This document shows, piece after piece, positions 1-5,959 of a DNA stretch of 6,918 nt; position 1 is the first letter of the stretch, and the number at the start of each line of letters is the position of its first letter. A model generated the notes under the pieces. The model searched no databases and was not told the origin of the DNA. It saw only the letters and a list, made by a program, of their open reading frames with translations. Origin of the DNA: Armatimonadota bacterium (lineage in GTDB: Bacteria > Sysuimicrobiota > Sysuimicrobiia > Sysuimicrobiales > Kaftiobacteriaceae); contig JAIBHM010000100.1 of assembly GCA_020028535.1 (NCBI GenBank), forward strand, positions 1-6,918, read 5' to 3'. The position numbers and the translations under genes were made by a program.

Positions 1-69
1 CCTCGGGCTCTAATCTGGGCAGCCATGCGTTTCAACCCCGCAAAGTAGTCAGGACGGGTGGAATCCGTC

Positions 70-91
70 AATGACCCAGTCGGGTCATTTT
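70..91 (+). terminator. Possible short intrinsic terminator or operator
   Basis: AATGACCC (70-77) and GGGTCATT (82-89) are perfect 8-bp complements around a 4-base AGTC loop, and the run continues to TTTT at 88-91. This could terminate a gene lying to the left of the window. The stem is only moderately GC-rich and part of the T-run lies inside it, so an operator or chance inverted repeat is also possible. Confidence 0.35.
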
Positions 92-206
92 GCACTTCGG
101 GATGCAACTGGGTCCGGACCTAGTTCCGTTCGCTAATCTGAACGGGCTATGCCGCGGAATATCCAATGAATCGGACGCCGTTTCGCTGAGCTAACGACAG
201 GTAACC

Positions 207-213
207 GAGGTGA
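207..213 (+). promoter_or_regulatory. Ribosome binding site of the DUF1059-like gene
   Basis: GAGGTGA complements the 16S anti-Shine-Dalgarno and ends 4 bases before the ATG at 218. It is the main argument that this very short frame is a real gene. Confidence 0.65.
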
Positions 214-217
214 AGGG

Positions 218-379
218 ATGCATACGCATAAGCATTATCAGTGCTCGTGTGGACACATGGTCCACGCGAATTCAGATGACGAGATGGTTCGCAAAGTGCA
301 GGAGCACATGACGAAGCAGCACGGCAAGACAATTTCCCGCGAGGAAGTCCTCAAAGCGGCCCACGAGCACCAACACTAG
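218..379 (+). CDS. Small DUF1059-like protein (53 aa)
   Basis: The 53-residue product has the DUF1059-type pattern: an N-terminal Y-x-C-x-C-G motif (Cys9 and Cys11), then a helix with alternating acidic and hydrophobic residues, then a Q/E-H-(x)n-H-G segment and a C-terminal helix. It is unusually His-rich at both ends (MHTHKH at the start, HEHQH at the end), so metal binding through Cys and His is conceivable but unproven. The start is well supported: GAGGTGA at 207-213 is a strong Shine-Dalgarno just upstream of the ATG. The family has no firmly assigned function. The gene stands alone on its strand, and its stop lies 24 bases from the stop of the convergent gene. The family assignment is from remembered pattern only; the reading frame itself I consider likely real. 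Confidence 0.72.
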   Translation: MHTHKHYQCSCGHMVHANSDDEMVRKVQEHMTKQHGKTISREEVLKAAHEHQH

Positions 380-403
380 GCCGGCACGCGCCACACTCTC
401 CGA

Positions 404-925
404 CTACTCGCCCACTCCGGGAGTGGGACCGGAGGGGTCAACCGGGACCGGCCCGCGCCGGACCTGGAACGGTCCGGTGCCCTTGAACACCGCGATGGCC
501 TGAATGATCGCGTTGCCGGGGCCGTCGCCATAGACAAGCCGGAACGCGATACCCGCCCGTCTATAGTGCAGCCATTCGCCGCGCACGCCCGCGAAGTCGC
601 TGGCAGTGCGCTGGTCAGGCGTCCCGAAGACAATCAGCATTCTGGCCGGTCCTTCACCGACCTGGATGTGTTCAGCCGTGCGATAGGCGCCGCCGCAGTT
701 GGTCTCCAGCCGAGTCGCCTTGCCGTCCGTATAGCTTGCAACCACGTTGCACGGGGCCATGCGCCGGAGAATATCGACGTCTCGCTGTCCCATTCCGAGG
801 TGAAACGGACCGATGTTGCGGCTCGGCACGATCATCGCGGGCAAAGAGTTGGACGCGGGCGCGGAGACGGCGAGGAGCTGGGCTGCCAGCACCAGGAGAC
901 CTGCAAGCCACAGGCGTCTGGGCAC
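404..925 (-). CDS. Small secreted protein of unknown function (173 aa)
   Basis: The product opens with a signal peptide: Arg3-Arg4, a hydrophobic stretch over residues 5-22, then a likely cleavage in the Ala/Ser-rich segment around residues 22-30. The mature part has the motif IGPFHLGM (residues 38-45), which resembles the 'I-x-LGM' opening of many small exported bacterial domains. Later come FGTPDQ (100-105) and a Y-x3-GI-x-F stretch (121-128) with beta-strand character; Cys59 and Cys77 could form a disulfide. I do not recognise a named family. The frame is open back to a TTG at 991, but that codon lies on the U-tract of the groEL terminator. The GTG at 925 is preceded by GAGGGA seven bases upstream and gives a normal signal peptide, so I chose it. 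It follows groEL on the same strand but behind a strong terminator, so it is probably a separate transcription unit. I see no clear promoter. Confidence 0.68.
   Translation of the reverse strand: MPRRLWLAGLLVLAAQLLAVSAPASNSLPAMIVPSRNIGPFHLGMGQRDVDILRRMAPCNVVASYTDGKATRLETNCGGAYRTAEHIQVGEGPARMLIVFGTPDQRTASDFAGVRGEWLHYRRAGIAFRLVYGDGPGNAIIQAIAVFKGTGPFQVRRGPVPVDPSGPTPGVGE
411..427. repeat. Inverted repeat at the convergent gene ends
   Basis: CCCACTC (411-417) and GAGTGGG (421-427) form a perfect 7-bp stem with a 3-base loop. It lies in the last codons of the minus-strand secreted protein, just past the stop of the plus-strand small gene. The position suits a shared terminator for converging genes, but neither side has a T-run, so this is a weak call. 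Confidence 0.3.
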
Positions 926-989
926 CGTCGATTCCCTCGGCCGCCGTGTTGGGCCAGCGTTCTCGGGGCGGCTCCCTTCTTCCTTTCCC

Positions 990-1028
990 AAAAAGCGCTG
1001 CGGACCGCCACCGAGTGACGGCCCGCAG
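990..1028 (-). terminator. Rho-independent terminator of groEL
   Basis: Read on the minus strand, 1028 to 998 folds into a 14-bp stem with two G-U wobbles and a TCG loop. The outer arms are CTGCGG and CCGCAG. CGC and then TTTTT (complement of 994-990) follow directly. It begins 27 bases after the groEL stop codon. It also argues against starting the next gene at the TTG at 991, which lies on its U-tract. Confidence 0.85.
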
Positions 1029-1054
1029 GAAATTCGCCGGAGGGGCGGAGGTGA

Positions 1055-2683
<1,629 letters not shown>

Positions 2684-2690
2684 CCTTCCG

Positions 2691-2698
2691 ACCTCCCT
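2691..2698 (-). promoter_or_regulatory. groEL ribosome binding site
   Basis: On the minus strand this reads AGGGAGGT, seven bases before the groEL ATG. It fixes the start codon at 2683. Confidence 0.8.
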
Positions 2699-2716
2699 TA
2701 CGGTGATCGTTTTCGA

Positions 2717-2743
2717 TTAGCACTCTGGGGGGATGACTGCTAA
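2717..2743. promoter_or_regulatory. CIRCE operator (HrcA binding site)
   Basis: TTAGCACTC (2717-2725), a 9-base spacer, then GACTGCTAA (2735-2743). This matches the 27-bp CIRCE consensus TTAGCACTC-N9-GAGTGCTAA with a single mismatch in the right arm. It lies between the groEL promoter and ribosome binding site, 33 bases before the ATG, where HrcA normally binds to repress chaperonin transcription. hrcA itself is not in the window. Confidence 0.95.
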
Positions 2744-2754
2744 CCCAAGTACTT

Positions 2755-2782
2755 ATTGTGTCATTCCGCCCCCCGAAATCAA
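2755..2782 (-). promoter_or_regulatory. Probable groEL promoter
   Basis: On the minus strand, TTGATT (complement of 2777-2782) and CACAAT (complement of 2755-2760) are 16 bases apart, each matching the housekeeping sigma consensus at four of six positions. Transcription would start around 2746-2749, just before CIRCE, as expected for an HrcA-regulated promoter. Confidence 0.5.
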
Positions 2783-2792
2783 GACCCTTTTC

Positions 2793-2811
2793 AGGGATCA
2801 GCGGCATCCCT
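2793..2811. repeat. Short inverted repeat between divergent promoters
   Basis: AGGGAT (2793-2798) and ATCCCT (2806-2811) are perfect complements separated by seven bases. They lie midway between the groEL and DUF881 -35 boxes. It could be an operator for either gene, but six base pairs may also be chance. Confidence 0.2.
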
Positions 2812-2820
2812 TTCGGCTCA

Positions 2821-2849
2821 TTGTGGCCCCCTGGGCGGACGCCTATACT
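2821..2849 (+). promoter_or_regulatory. Promoter of the DUF881 gene, likely leaderless
   Basis: TTGTGG (2821-2826) and TATACT (2844-2849, five of six to TATAAT) are exactly 17 bases apart. The -10 box ends seven bases before the ATG at 2857, so the predicted transcription start falls on or beside the A of the start codon. There is little room for a ribosome binding site. Confidence 0.6.
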
Positions 2850-2856
2850 GGGAGCC

Positions 2857-3579
2857 ATGTTGGTGCGCCGCCCCCAGATCGCGACCTGGCAGGTCACCCT
2901 TGCGGTCTTCCTCGTCCTGGTCGGGTTCCTCGTCGTCCTCCAGGTGCGGGCGGGACGAACCATCCGCCGTGAAGTGCAGTTGCCGACTCTGCGGGTCCGG
3001 GACTTGGCCGTGCTCGTCCGGCAGCAGGAGGAAGCGCTGGGGTCGCTGCAGGCTGAGGTGGAAGACCTCCGGGCCAAGTTAGGGGAATACGAGAGCGCCG
3101 CGGCCCAGGGACGCAGCTCCGCGGAGACGCTGGCGCGCGAGGTCGACTTCTACCGGATGGTGCTCGGCCTCAGGGGGGTGGACGGCCCTGGGGTCATCGT
3201 GCGTGTGAGCGAGCGTCCAATTCCCGGCGGCGTTGTTGCGCCCTCGGTCCAGGCGGGCGACCTCAGCGGGCTGGTGAATGAGTTGTGGTCGAGCGGGGCC
3301 GAGGCGATCGCCGTAAGCGGGGTGCGCGTCCTGGCCACGACGGGGTTCAAGCAGGACGAGGATACGATCGTCGCGGGGATCTTCCGGCTCGAGCCGCCCT
3401 ACGAGATCCATGCGATCGGTGATCCCCACGTGCTGCAGGCGGCCCTCAACCTGCGTGGCGGGTTCGTCGAAGGTCTGCGATCGGTTGGTCTGATGGTGGA
3501 AGTGAACGATTCGGACAAGCTTCGGTTGCCGGCCTATCGCGGCCCCCTACGCTTCCGCCACGGGCGGCCGTCCCCGTAG
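2857..3579 (+). CDS. DUF881 family membrane-anchored protein (240 aa)
   Basis: One N-terminal transmembrane helix (about residues 12-30) follows a basic start (VRRPQ). Then comes a helical, charged segment with coiled-coil character (about 45-80), then a globular extracytoplasmic domain. The globular part has DUF881 hallmarks: a central GPGVIVRVSE segment, LVNELWSSGAEAIAVSG with the conserved NEL-W-GAEAI-G pattern, then an IGDPHVLQAAL-like motif and a closing G-L-VEV strand. Proteins of this family occur near division or cell-envelope genes in Gram-positive bacteria, but no molecular function is established. I chose the ATG at 2857 because it follows a good promoter by exactly the leaderless distance. 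The frame is open upstream to 2758, but that stretch overlaps the promoters. Nearby TTG (2860) and GTG (2863) starts, using GGGAG at 2850-2854, are possible alternatives. It ends 16 bases from the convergent protease stop. Confidence 0.88.
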   Translation: MLVRRPQIATWQVTLAVFLVLVGFLVVLQVRAGRTIRREVQLPTLRVRDLAVLVRQQEEALGSLQAEVEDLRAKLGEYESAAAQGRSSAETLAREVDFYRMVLGLRGVDGPGVIVRVSERPIPGGVVAPSVQAGDLSGLVNELWSSGAEAIAVSGVRVLATTGFKQDEDTIVAGIFRLEPPYEIHAIGDPHVLQAALNLRGGFVEGLRSVGLMVEVNDSDKLRLPAYRGPLRFRHGRPSP

Positions 3580-3595
3580 GCGCCCAGGACCCCCG

Positions 3596-4279
3596 TCAGC
3601 GCGAGCGCGCGGCGCCAGACAAGGCCTCGTAGATATTCTGCGCAGGCACGACTGCGGCGACCTCAGGCCTCTCTGTCACAAACCCCACGACCATCCCCAC
3701 GAGCAGCCCATCGGCCGCGTCGATCACCGGCGCGCCGCTGGTACCTGGGACGCTGTACAGCGGGAGCGCCACGGCTGAGGGATGGTTCTCGAAGCGGATC
3801 TCCCAGTAGACTCGAGGGATCGGGACGTCCACGAATCGCAGCGGACCGCCACGCTCGTTGAGCACGTAGAGCACGTGAAAGGCCCCGCCGGGGATCGGCT
3901 TCCAGTTGCGCAGCGCGCGCAAGGCGCCGCGTGGAATCCACAGCGCCATCAGGTCGAGGCCCTCCCAGCGGGTCAGCGCGCTCGCGTACACCGTCTCCCC
4001 GGTGCCCAGCGTCACCCGGTAGCGGGCGCCGTCGCGATAGCAGTGGGCGGCGGTGTAGGCCGCGCTCCGCACCTCTTCACTCCACCCGATCCAGCCCGTG
4101 CAAATCCCGCGCGTCTGCTCGGCTTCGATGTCGATGCGCACCGCGACGTCCTGCAGCAACTGCCGGACGGGTTCGACGTGTGGAACCGGGCGCTCGAGCG
4201 GCGCGGGTGTGGCCGGGGAGGGCCAGGCGAGCAAGAACAGGAACGACAGGGCCCACAGACGGGCACTGATGCGGCACAC
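3596..4279 (-). CDS. Secreted trypsin-like serine protease (227 aa)
   Basis: An N-terminal signal peptide (hydrophobic residues 8-19, then an Ala/Pro-rich segment to about 27) precedes a compact chymotrypsin-fold domain. The catalytic triad is visible: His79 in YTAAHC, Asp109 in WEGLDLMAL, and Ser181 in PGTSGAP. Cys60 and Cys80 sit where S1-type proteases form the disulfide next to the active-site histidine. There is no C-terminal PDZ domain, so this is not a full DegP/HtrA protein; a small glutamyl-endopeptidase/V8-like or S1 trypsin-like enzyme fits better. It probably acts outside the membrane; the substrate is unknown. The start is a GTG at 4279; the frame is open only to a stop at 4310-4312, with no ATG or strong ribosome binding site, so the exact start is uncertain. 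It converges with the DUF881 gene and diverges from the DUF5666 gene. Confidence 0.85.
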   Translation of the reverse strand: MCRISARLWALSFLFLLAWPSPATPAPLERPVPHVEPVRQLLQDVAVRIDIEAEQTRGICTGWIGWSEEVRSAAYTAAHCYRDGARYRVTLGTGETVYASALTRWEGLDLMALWIPRGALRALRNWKPIPGGAFHVLYVLNERGGPLRFVDVPIPRVYWEIRFENHPSAVALPLYSVPGTSGAPVIDAADGLLVGMVVGFVTERPEVAAVVPAQNIYEALSGAARSR

Positions 4280-4331
4280 ACCTGCGCTATGCCCTGCGTC
4301 GCGTCCGGCCTAGACGTAACCCCTCGAGGCA

Positions 4332-4361
4332 TTGACAACCCTCTGACGAAAGTGCTACGCT
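4332..4361 (+). promoter_or_regulatory. Probable promoter of the DUF5666 gene
   Basis: A perfect TTGACA (4332-4337) is followed after 18 bases by TACGCT (4356-4361), which fits the TAnnnT core of the -10 box. Transcription would begin near 4368, giving an untranslated leader of about 235 bases. The same -35 region reads TTGTCA on the opposite strand and might also serve the divergent protease gene, but I find no convincing -10 there. Confidence 0.55.
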
Positions 4362-4464
4362 AATCTCCCGTTTCGACGAGGGCCTCTGCGACGCCAGGGC
4401 GCAGCCGAAGAAAGCCGCGCACCGCAACCTGGCGCAAGAGTGGGGGCTTCTCAAGAACGGGACG

Positions 4465-4530
4465 TCAGCGGCTGTGACAGCCGAGAGATTCCTAGGGAGT
4501 CACTCGGCGACAGCCGCTGATCACTTTTCT
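4465..4530 (+). terminator. Long hairpin with T-run, possible attenuator
   Basis: TCAGCGGCTGT (4465-4475) and ACAGCCGCTGA (4510-4520) are perfect 11-bp complements. Inside, GCCGAG (4480-4485) pairs with CTCGGC (4503-4508). After an A-A mismatch, 4487-4492 pairs with 4496-4501 (one G-U), leaving a TAG loop: about 23 pairs in 56 bases. TCAC then TTTT (4525-4528) follows, so it could be a leader terminator, though the T-run is short and offset by four bases. The left arm can instead form a small hairpin, CGGCTG (4469-4474) with CAGCCG (4478-4483), which would break the long stem. Confidence 0.45.
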
Positions 4531-4564
4531 GGGGGAACCTTCGGCGGAACCCTCCTGGCGCACG

Positions 4565-4594
4565 CTCCGTAGACACAGAGCGAGGGCTACGGAG
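4565..4594 (+). promoter_or_regulatory. Ribosome-binding-site sequestering hairpin
   Basis: CTCCGTAG (4565-4572) is the perfect complement of CTACGGAG (4587-4594), with a 14-base loop. The right arm covers the first four bases of the GGAGGTGA Shine-Dalgarno (4591-4598), so folding would block translation of the downstream gene. A competing stem pairs CGCTC (4563-4567) with GAGCG (4578-4582) and would free the site. CCTCC at 4551-4555 could also pair with GGAGG at 4591-4595. Confidence 0.5.
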
Positions 4595-4602
4595 GTGACA
4601 TG

Positions 4603-5514
4603 ATGCACCGGAAGTTCACCGCTGCGATTCTCGCGGCGGTCCTCGCACTCGCCCTGGTCTTTCCCGCAGCCGCGTTCGCCGACAAGGGCAAGAACGCCAA
4701 GTCCAGAGGTCCCCAGGTACGGGAGAAACTCACGGTGGAAGGCATCGTGACCTCCGTCAACAATGGCGGAGGGGCCTTCACCATTCAGGTGACGAATCCG
4801 GGGCACGCACAACGCGCCGGCTCCACGACGCTTCTGGTCCTCGTCCAGCAGGCAACGGAGTTGCAGCTTACGGGCCGCAGGGACGATGACGAAGAAGACG
4901 GCGATGACGATGACAACGGCGGCGCACGCCGCCGGGCATCCATCGCTGACATCCGTGTCGGCGACCGGGTCAAACTCGAGGGGTTCCGCCTCGATGACGG
5001 ACGGATTCTGGCCCTGCGGCTTCAGATCAAGAACCGCACCGTCGCCGGTCCGGGACAATTCGAGTTCGCCGCCAGTGGTGTGGTAACGACCAAAGGCGCG
5101 AACTCACTCGTGATCCTCGCCAACGGCACACCGCGGGCGATCCTGATCACACCCTCTACCGAGTTCCGCGGGCAGCGTAACTGGTTTGGGGCCGTTCAGG
5201 CCGGCGATTTCGTCATGGTTCAGGGGACGGTGAACTCGGATGGGAGCATTGCGGCACGCCGCGTGGAGACGACCCTTAGCGGCGGCACGACCATCAGCGG
5301 CCAGATCACGTCCAAGTCGGCGGTCGGGTCATTGTTCCTGATTCTCAACAATTCCATCGCGGTGAACATGGCGGGGGATACGCAGGTCATCTCGTTCGGC
5401 CAGATTCGATCATTTCACGATCTGCGGGTGGGCCAAACAATCACCGTGACAGGCTCGCCCATTGTGATCGGCGGCGTCACCGTCGCGATCAACGCCCGCA
5501 CGATCATCTTCTAA
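4603..5514 (+). CDS. Secreted DUF5666-repeat protein (303 aa)
   Basis: A clear signal peptide (basic HRK, hydrophobic core to about residue 20, AFA cleavage near residue 26) leads to three tandem beta-rich modules, at about residues 43-143, 153-224 and 229-303. Each opens with a G-x-[VI]-T-S/T strand (EGIVTS, SGVVTT, SGQITS) and closes with a [VA]-G-[DQ]-x-[VI] turn followed by a G and a strand (VGDRVKLEG, AGDFVMVQG, VGQTITVTG). This matches the DUF5666 pattern, thought to be an OB-like beta barrel in exported proteins. The first module carries an insertion of Asp and Glu (about residues 94-104) flanked by Arg pairs, a possible metal-binding loop. Molecular function is unknown. ATG codons at 4600 and 4603 are both possible; the second lies seven bases from GGAGG and is preferred. 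It has its own promoter and a structured leader, so its translation is probably regulated. Confidence 0.85.
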   Translation: MHRKFTAAILAAVLALALVFPAAAFADKGKNAKSRGPQVREKLTVEGIVTSVNNGGGAFTIQVTNPGHAQRAGSTTLLVLVQQATELQLTGRRDDDEEDGDDDDNGGARRRASIADIRVGDRVKLEGFRLDDGRILALRLQIKNRTVAGPGQFEFAASGVVTTKGANSLVILANGTPRAILITPSTEFRGQRNWFGAVQAGDFVMVQGTVNSDGSIAARRVETTLSGGTTISGQITSKSAVGSLFLILNNSIAVNMAGDTQVISFGQIRSFHDLRVGQTITVTGSPIVIGGVTVAINARTIIF

Positions 5515-5541
5515 CTCCGATGTTTCTCCAGCACCAGGGGA

Positions 5542-5570
5542 TTGTATGAACACGCGCCCGATGGTATGCT
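5542..5570 (+). promoter_or_regulatory. Probable csoR-copA promoter
   Basis: TTGTAT (5542-5547) and TATGCT (5565-5570) are exactly 17 bases apart; they match the consensus boxes at three and four of six positions. The predicted start is near 5577, just before the palindromic operator, so repressor binding there would block initiation or early elongation. Confidence 0.5.
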
Positions 5571-5587
5571 TGTGCCGAGTCAATAGA

Positions 5588-5607
5588 CCCTCCCCATATG
5601 GGGAGGG
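5588..5607. promoter_or_regulatory. CsoR-type copper operator
   Basis: CCCTCCCCATATGGGGAGGG is a perfect 20-bp palindrome made of C and G tracts. Partial symmetry continues outside it, with ATA at 5583-5585 and GTAT at 5608-5611. Known CsoR operators are G/C-tract inverted repeats of this kind with TA-containing flanks. Its place between the promoter and csoR suggests copper-responsive autorepression. Confidence 0.75.
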
Positions 5608-5616
5608 GTATCTCAC

Positions 5617-5622
5617 GAGGAG
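5617..5622 (+). promoter_or_regulatory. csoR ribosome binding site
   Basis: GAGGAG lies six bases before the ATG at 5629 and fixes the csoR start. Confidence 0.75.
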
Positions 5623-5628
5623 CGATCA

Positions 5629-5943
5629 ATGGGAGTCCACGTACACGAGGCGAAGTCGCAGCATGGCAGCCGCGAAGTCCGGACCAAGGTGGCCTCACGC
5701 CTGCGCAGCGTCGAAGGTCACGTCCGGGGAGTGGTACGCATGGTCGATGAAGGCGCCTACTGCATCGACCTGATCAAACAGACACTCGCCATCCAGCGCG
5801 CCATCGATAAGATCAACGCCATGCTCCTCGAGGACCATCTGGAGCACTGTGCGAGTAAGGCAATCTCAGCGGCGAATCCGGCCGAGCGGCGCCGCACCAT
5901 CAGTGAACTCGTGGAAGTGTTTGAGATGTCCGGCAAGCTGTGA
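5629..5943 (+). CDS. csoR: Copper-sensing repressor CsoR (DUF156 family)
   Basis: A 104-residue all-helical repressor of the CsoR/RcnR family. Apo-CsoR binds its operator as a tetramer made of dimers; Cu(I) binding lowers DNA affinity and releases the copper-export genes. The Cu(I) ligand set Cys-His-Cys is present: Cys45 in AYCIDLIKQ, and His70 and Cys74 in LEDHLEHC, with the spacing seen in studied CsoRs (25 and 4 residues). Tyr44 next to Cys45 is also conserved. The RLRSVEGHVRGVVRMV helix (24-39) is the family signature and carries the basic residues used for DNA binding. The Cys-His-Cys set favours copper over the nickel/cobalt sensor RcnR and the formaldehyde sensor FrmR. It sits directly downstream of a matching operator and 16 bases before a copper ATPase gene, so copper sensing is well supported. 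Confidence 0.95.
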   Translation: MGVHVHEAKSQHGSREVRTKVASRLRSVEGHVRGVVRMVDEGAYCIDLIKQTLAIQRAIDKINAMLLEDHLEHCASKAISAANPAERRRTISELVEVFEMSGKL

Positions 5944-5948
5944 CTCGC

Positions 5949-5953
5949 GGAGG
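5949..5953 (+). promoter_or_regulatory. Ribosome binding site that decides the copA start
   Basis: GGAGG at 5949-5953 touches the ATG at 5954 with no spacing, so that codon is a poor start. The in-frame GTG at 5960 is six bases away, the normal distance, and is therefore preferred. Confidence 0.6.
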
Positions 5954-5959
5954 ATGCAC

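Larger units (their letters stand above)
1..217. other. Left-edge non-coding stretch with small inverted repeats
   Basis: I find no supportable gene here. The first 48 bases are open in frame 1 and end at a TAG (46-48), so they could be the tail of an upstream gene, but 15 codons cannot settle that. Besides the 8-bp inverted repeat at 70-89 (listed separately), there are weaker ones: TTGCA/TGCAA at 90-94 and 103-107, and CCGTTC/GAACGG at 126-131 and 140-145. I cannot identify a convincing -35/-10 pair for the small gene that starts at 218. Confidence 0.4.
4387..4602 (+). ncRNA. Structured 5' leader, candidate cis-regulatory RNA
   Basis: This leader contains several helices that are unlikely together by chance. 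CGCCAGG (4392-4398) can pair locally with CCTGGCG (4428-4434) or with an identical second copy at 4554-4560, which would close a domain of about 170 bases. A long hairpin occupies 4465-4520. The last stem, 4565-4594, has the ribosome binding site of the downstream gene in its 3' arm. At least two of these stems have competing partners. It has the architecture of a riboswitch or attenuator: an aptamer-like domain, then an expression platform. I cannot assign it to a known class. No ligand can be named from sequence alone. Confidence 0.45.

Noticed and set aside
147..332. Minus-strand 61-codon frame over the small DUF1059-like gene
   Set aside because: It is antisense to a frame with a good ribosome site and a recognisable Cys/His pattern, and shows no motif itself.
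926..991. Longer 195-residue form of the small secreted protein starting at TTG 991
   Set aside because: That codon lies on the groEL terminator U-tract and would put 22 charged residues before the signal peptide. GTG 925 has a ribosome site and gives a normal signal sequence.
3782..4363. 193-codon plus-strand frame opposite the serine protease
   Set aside because: The minus strand has a signal peptide and full catalytic triad; this frame has neither motif nor ribosome site.
4387..4540. c-di-AMP (ydaO) riboswitch
   Set aside because: Fragments such as GCCGAA, a CGCACCGCA stretch, GGGGGAACC and CGTCAGC recall that class, but the order is wrong and I cannot find the GGGGUGAAU-like core or the expected pseudo-symmetric pairing. 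I keep the leader as unclassified. An Infernal search with RF00379 would decide.
5588..5607. Terminator for the DUF5666 gene
   Set aside because: The palindrome has no real loop or T-run, and it lies 74 bases past the stop codon and downstream of the predicted csoR promoter. A copper operator fits better.
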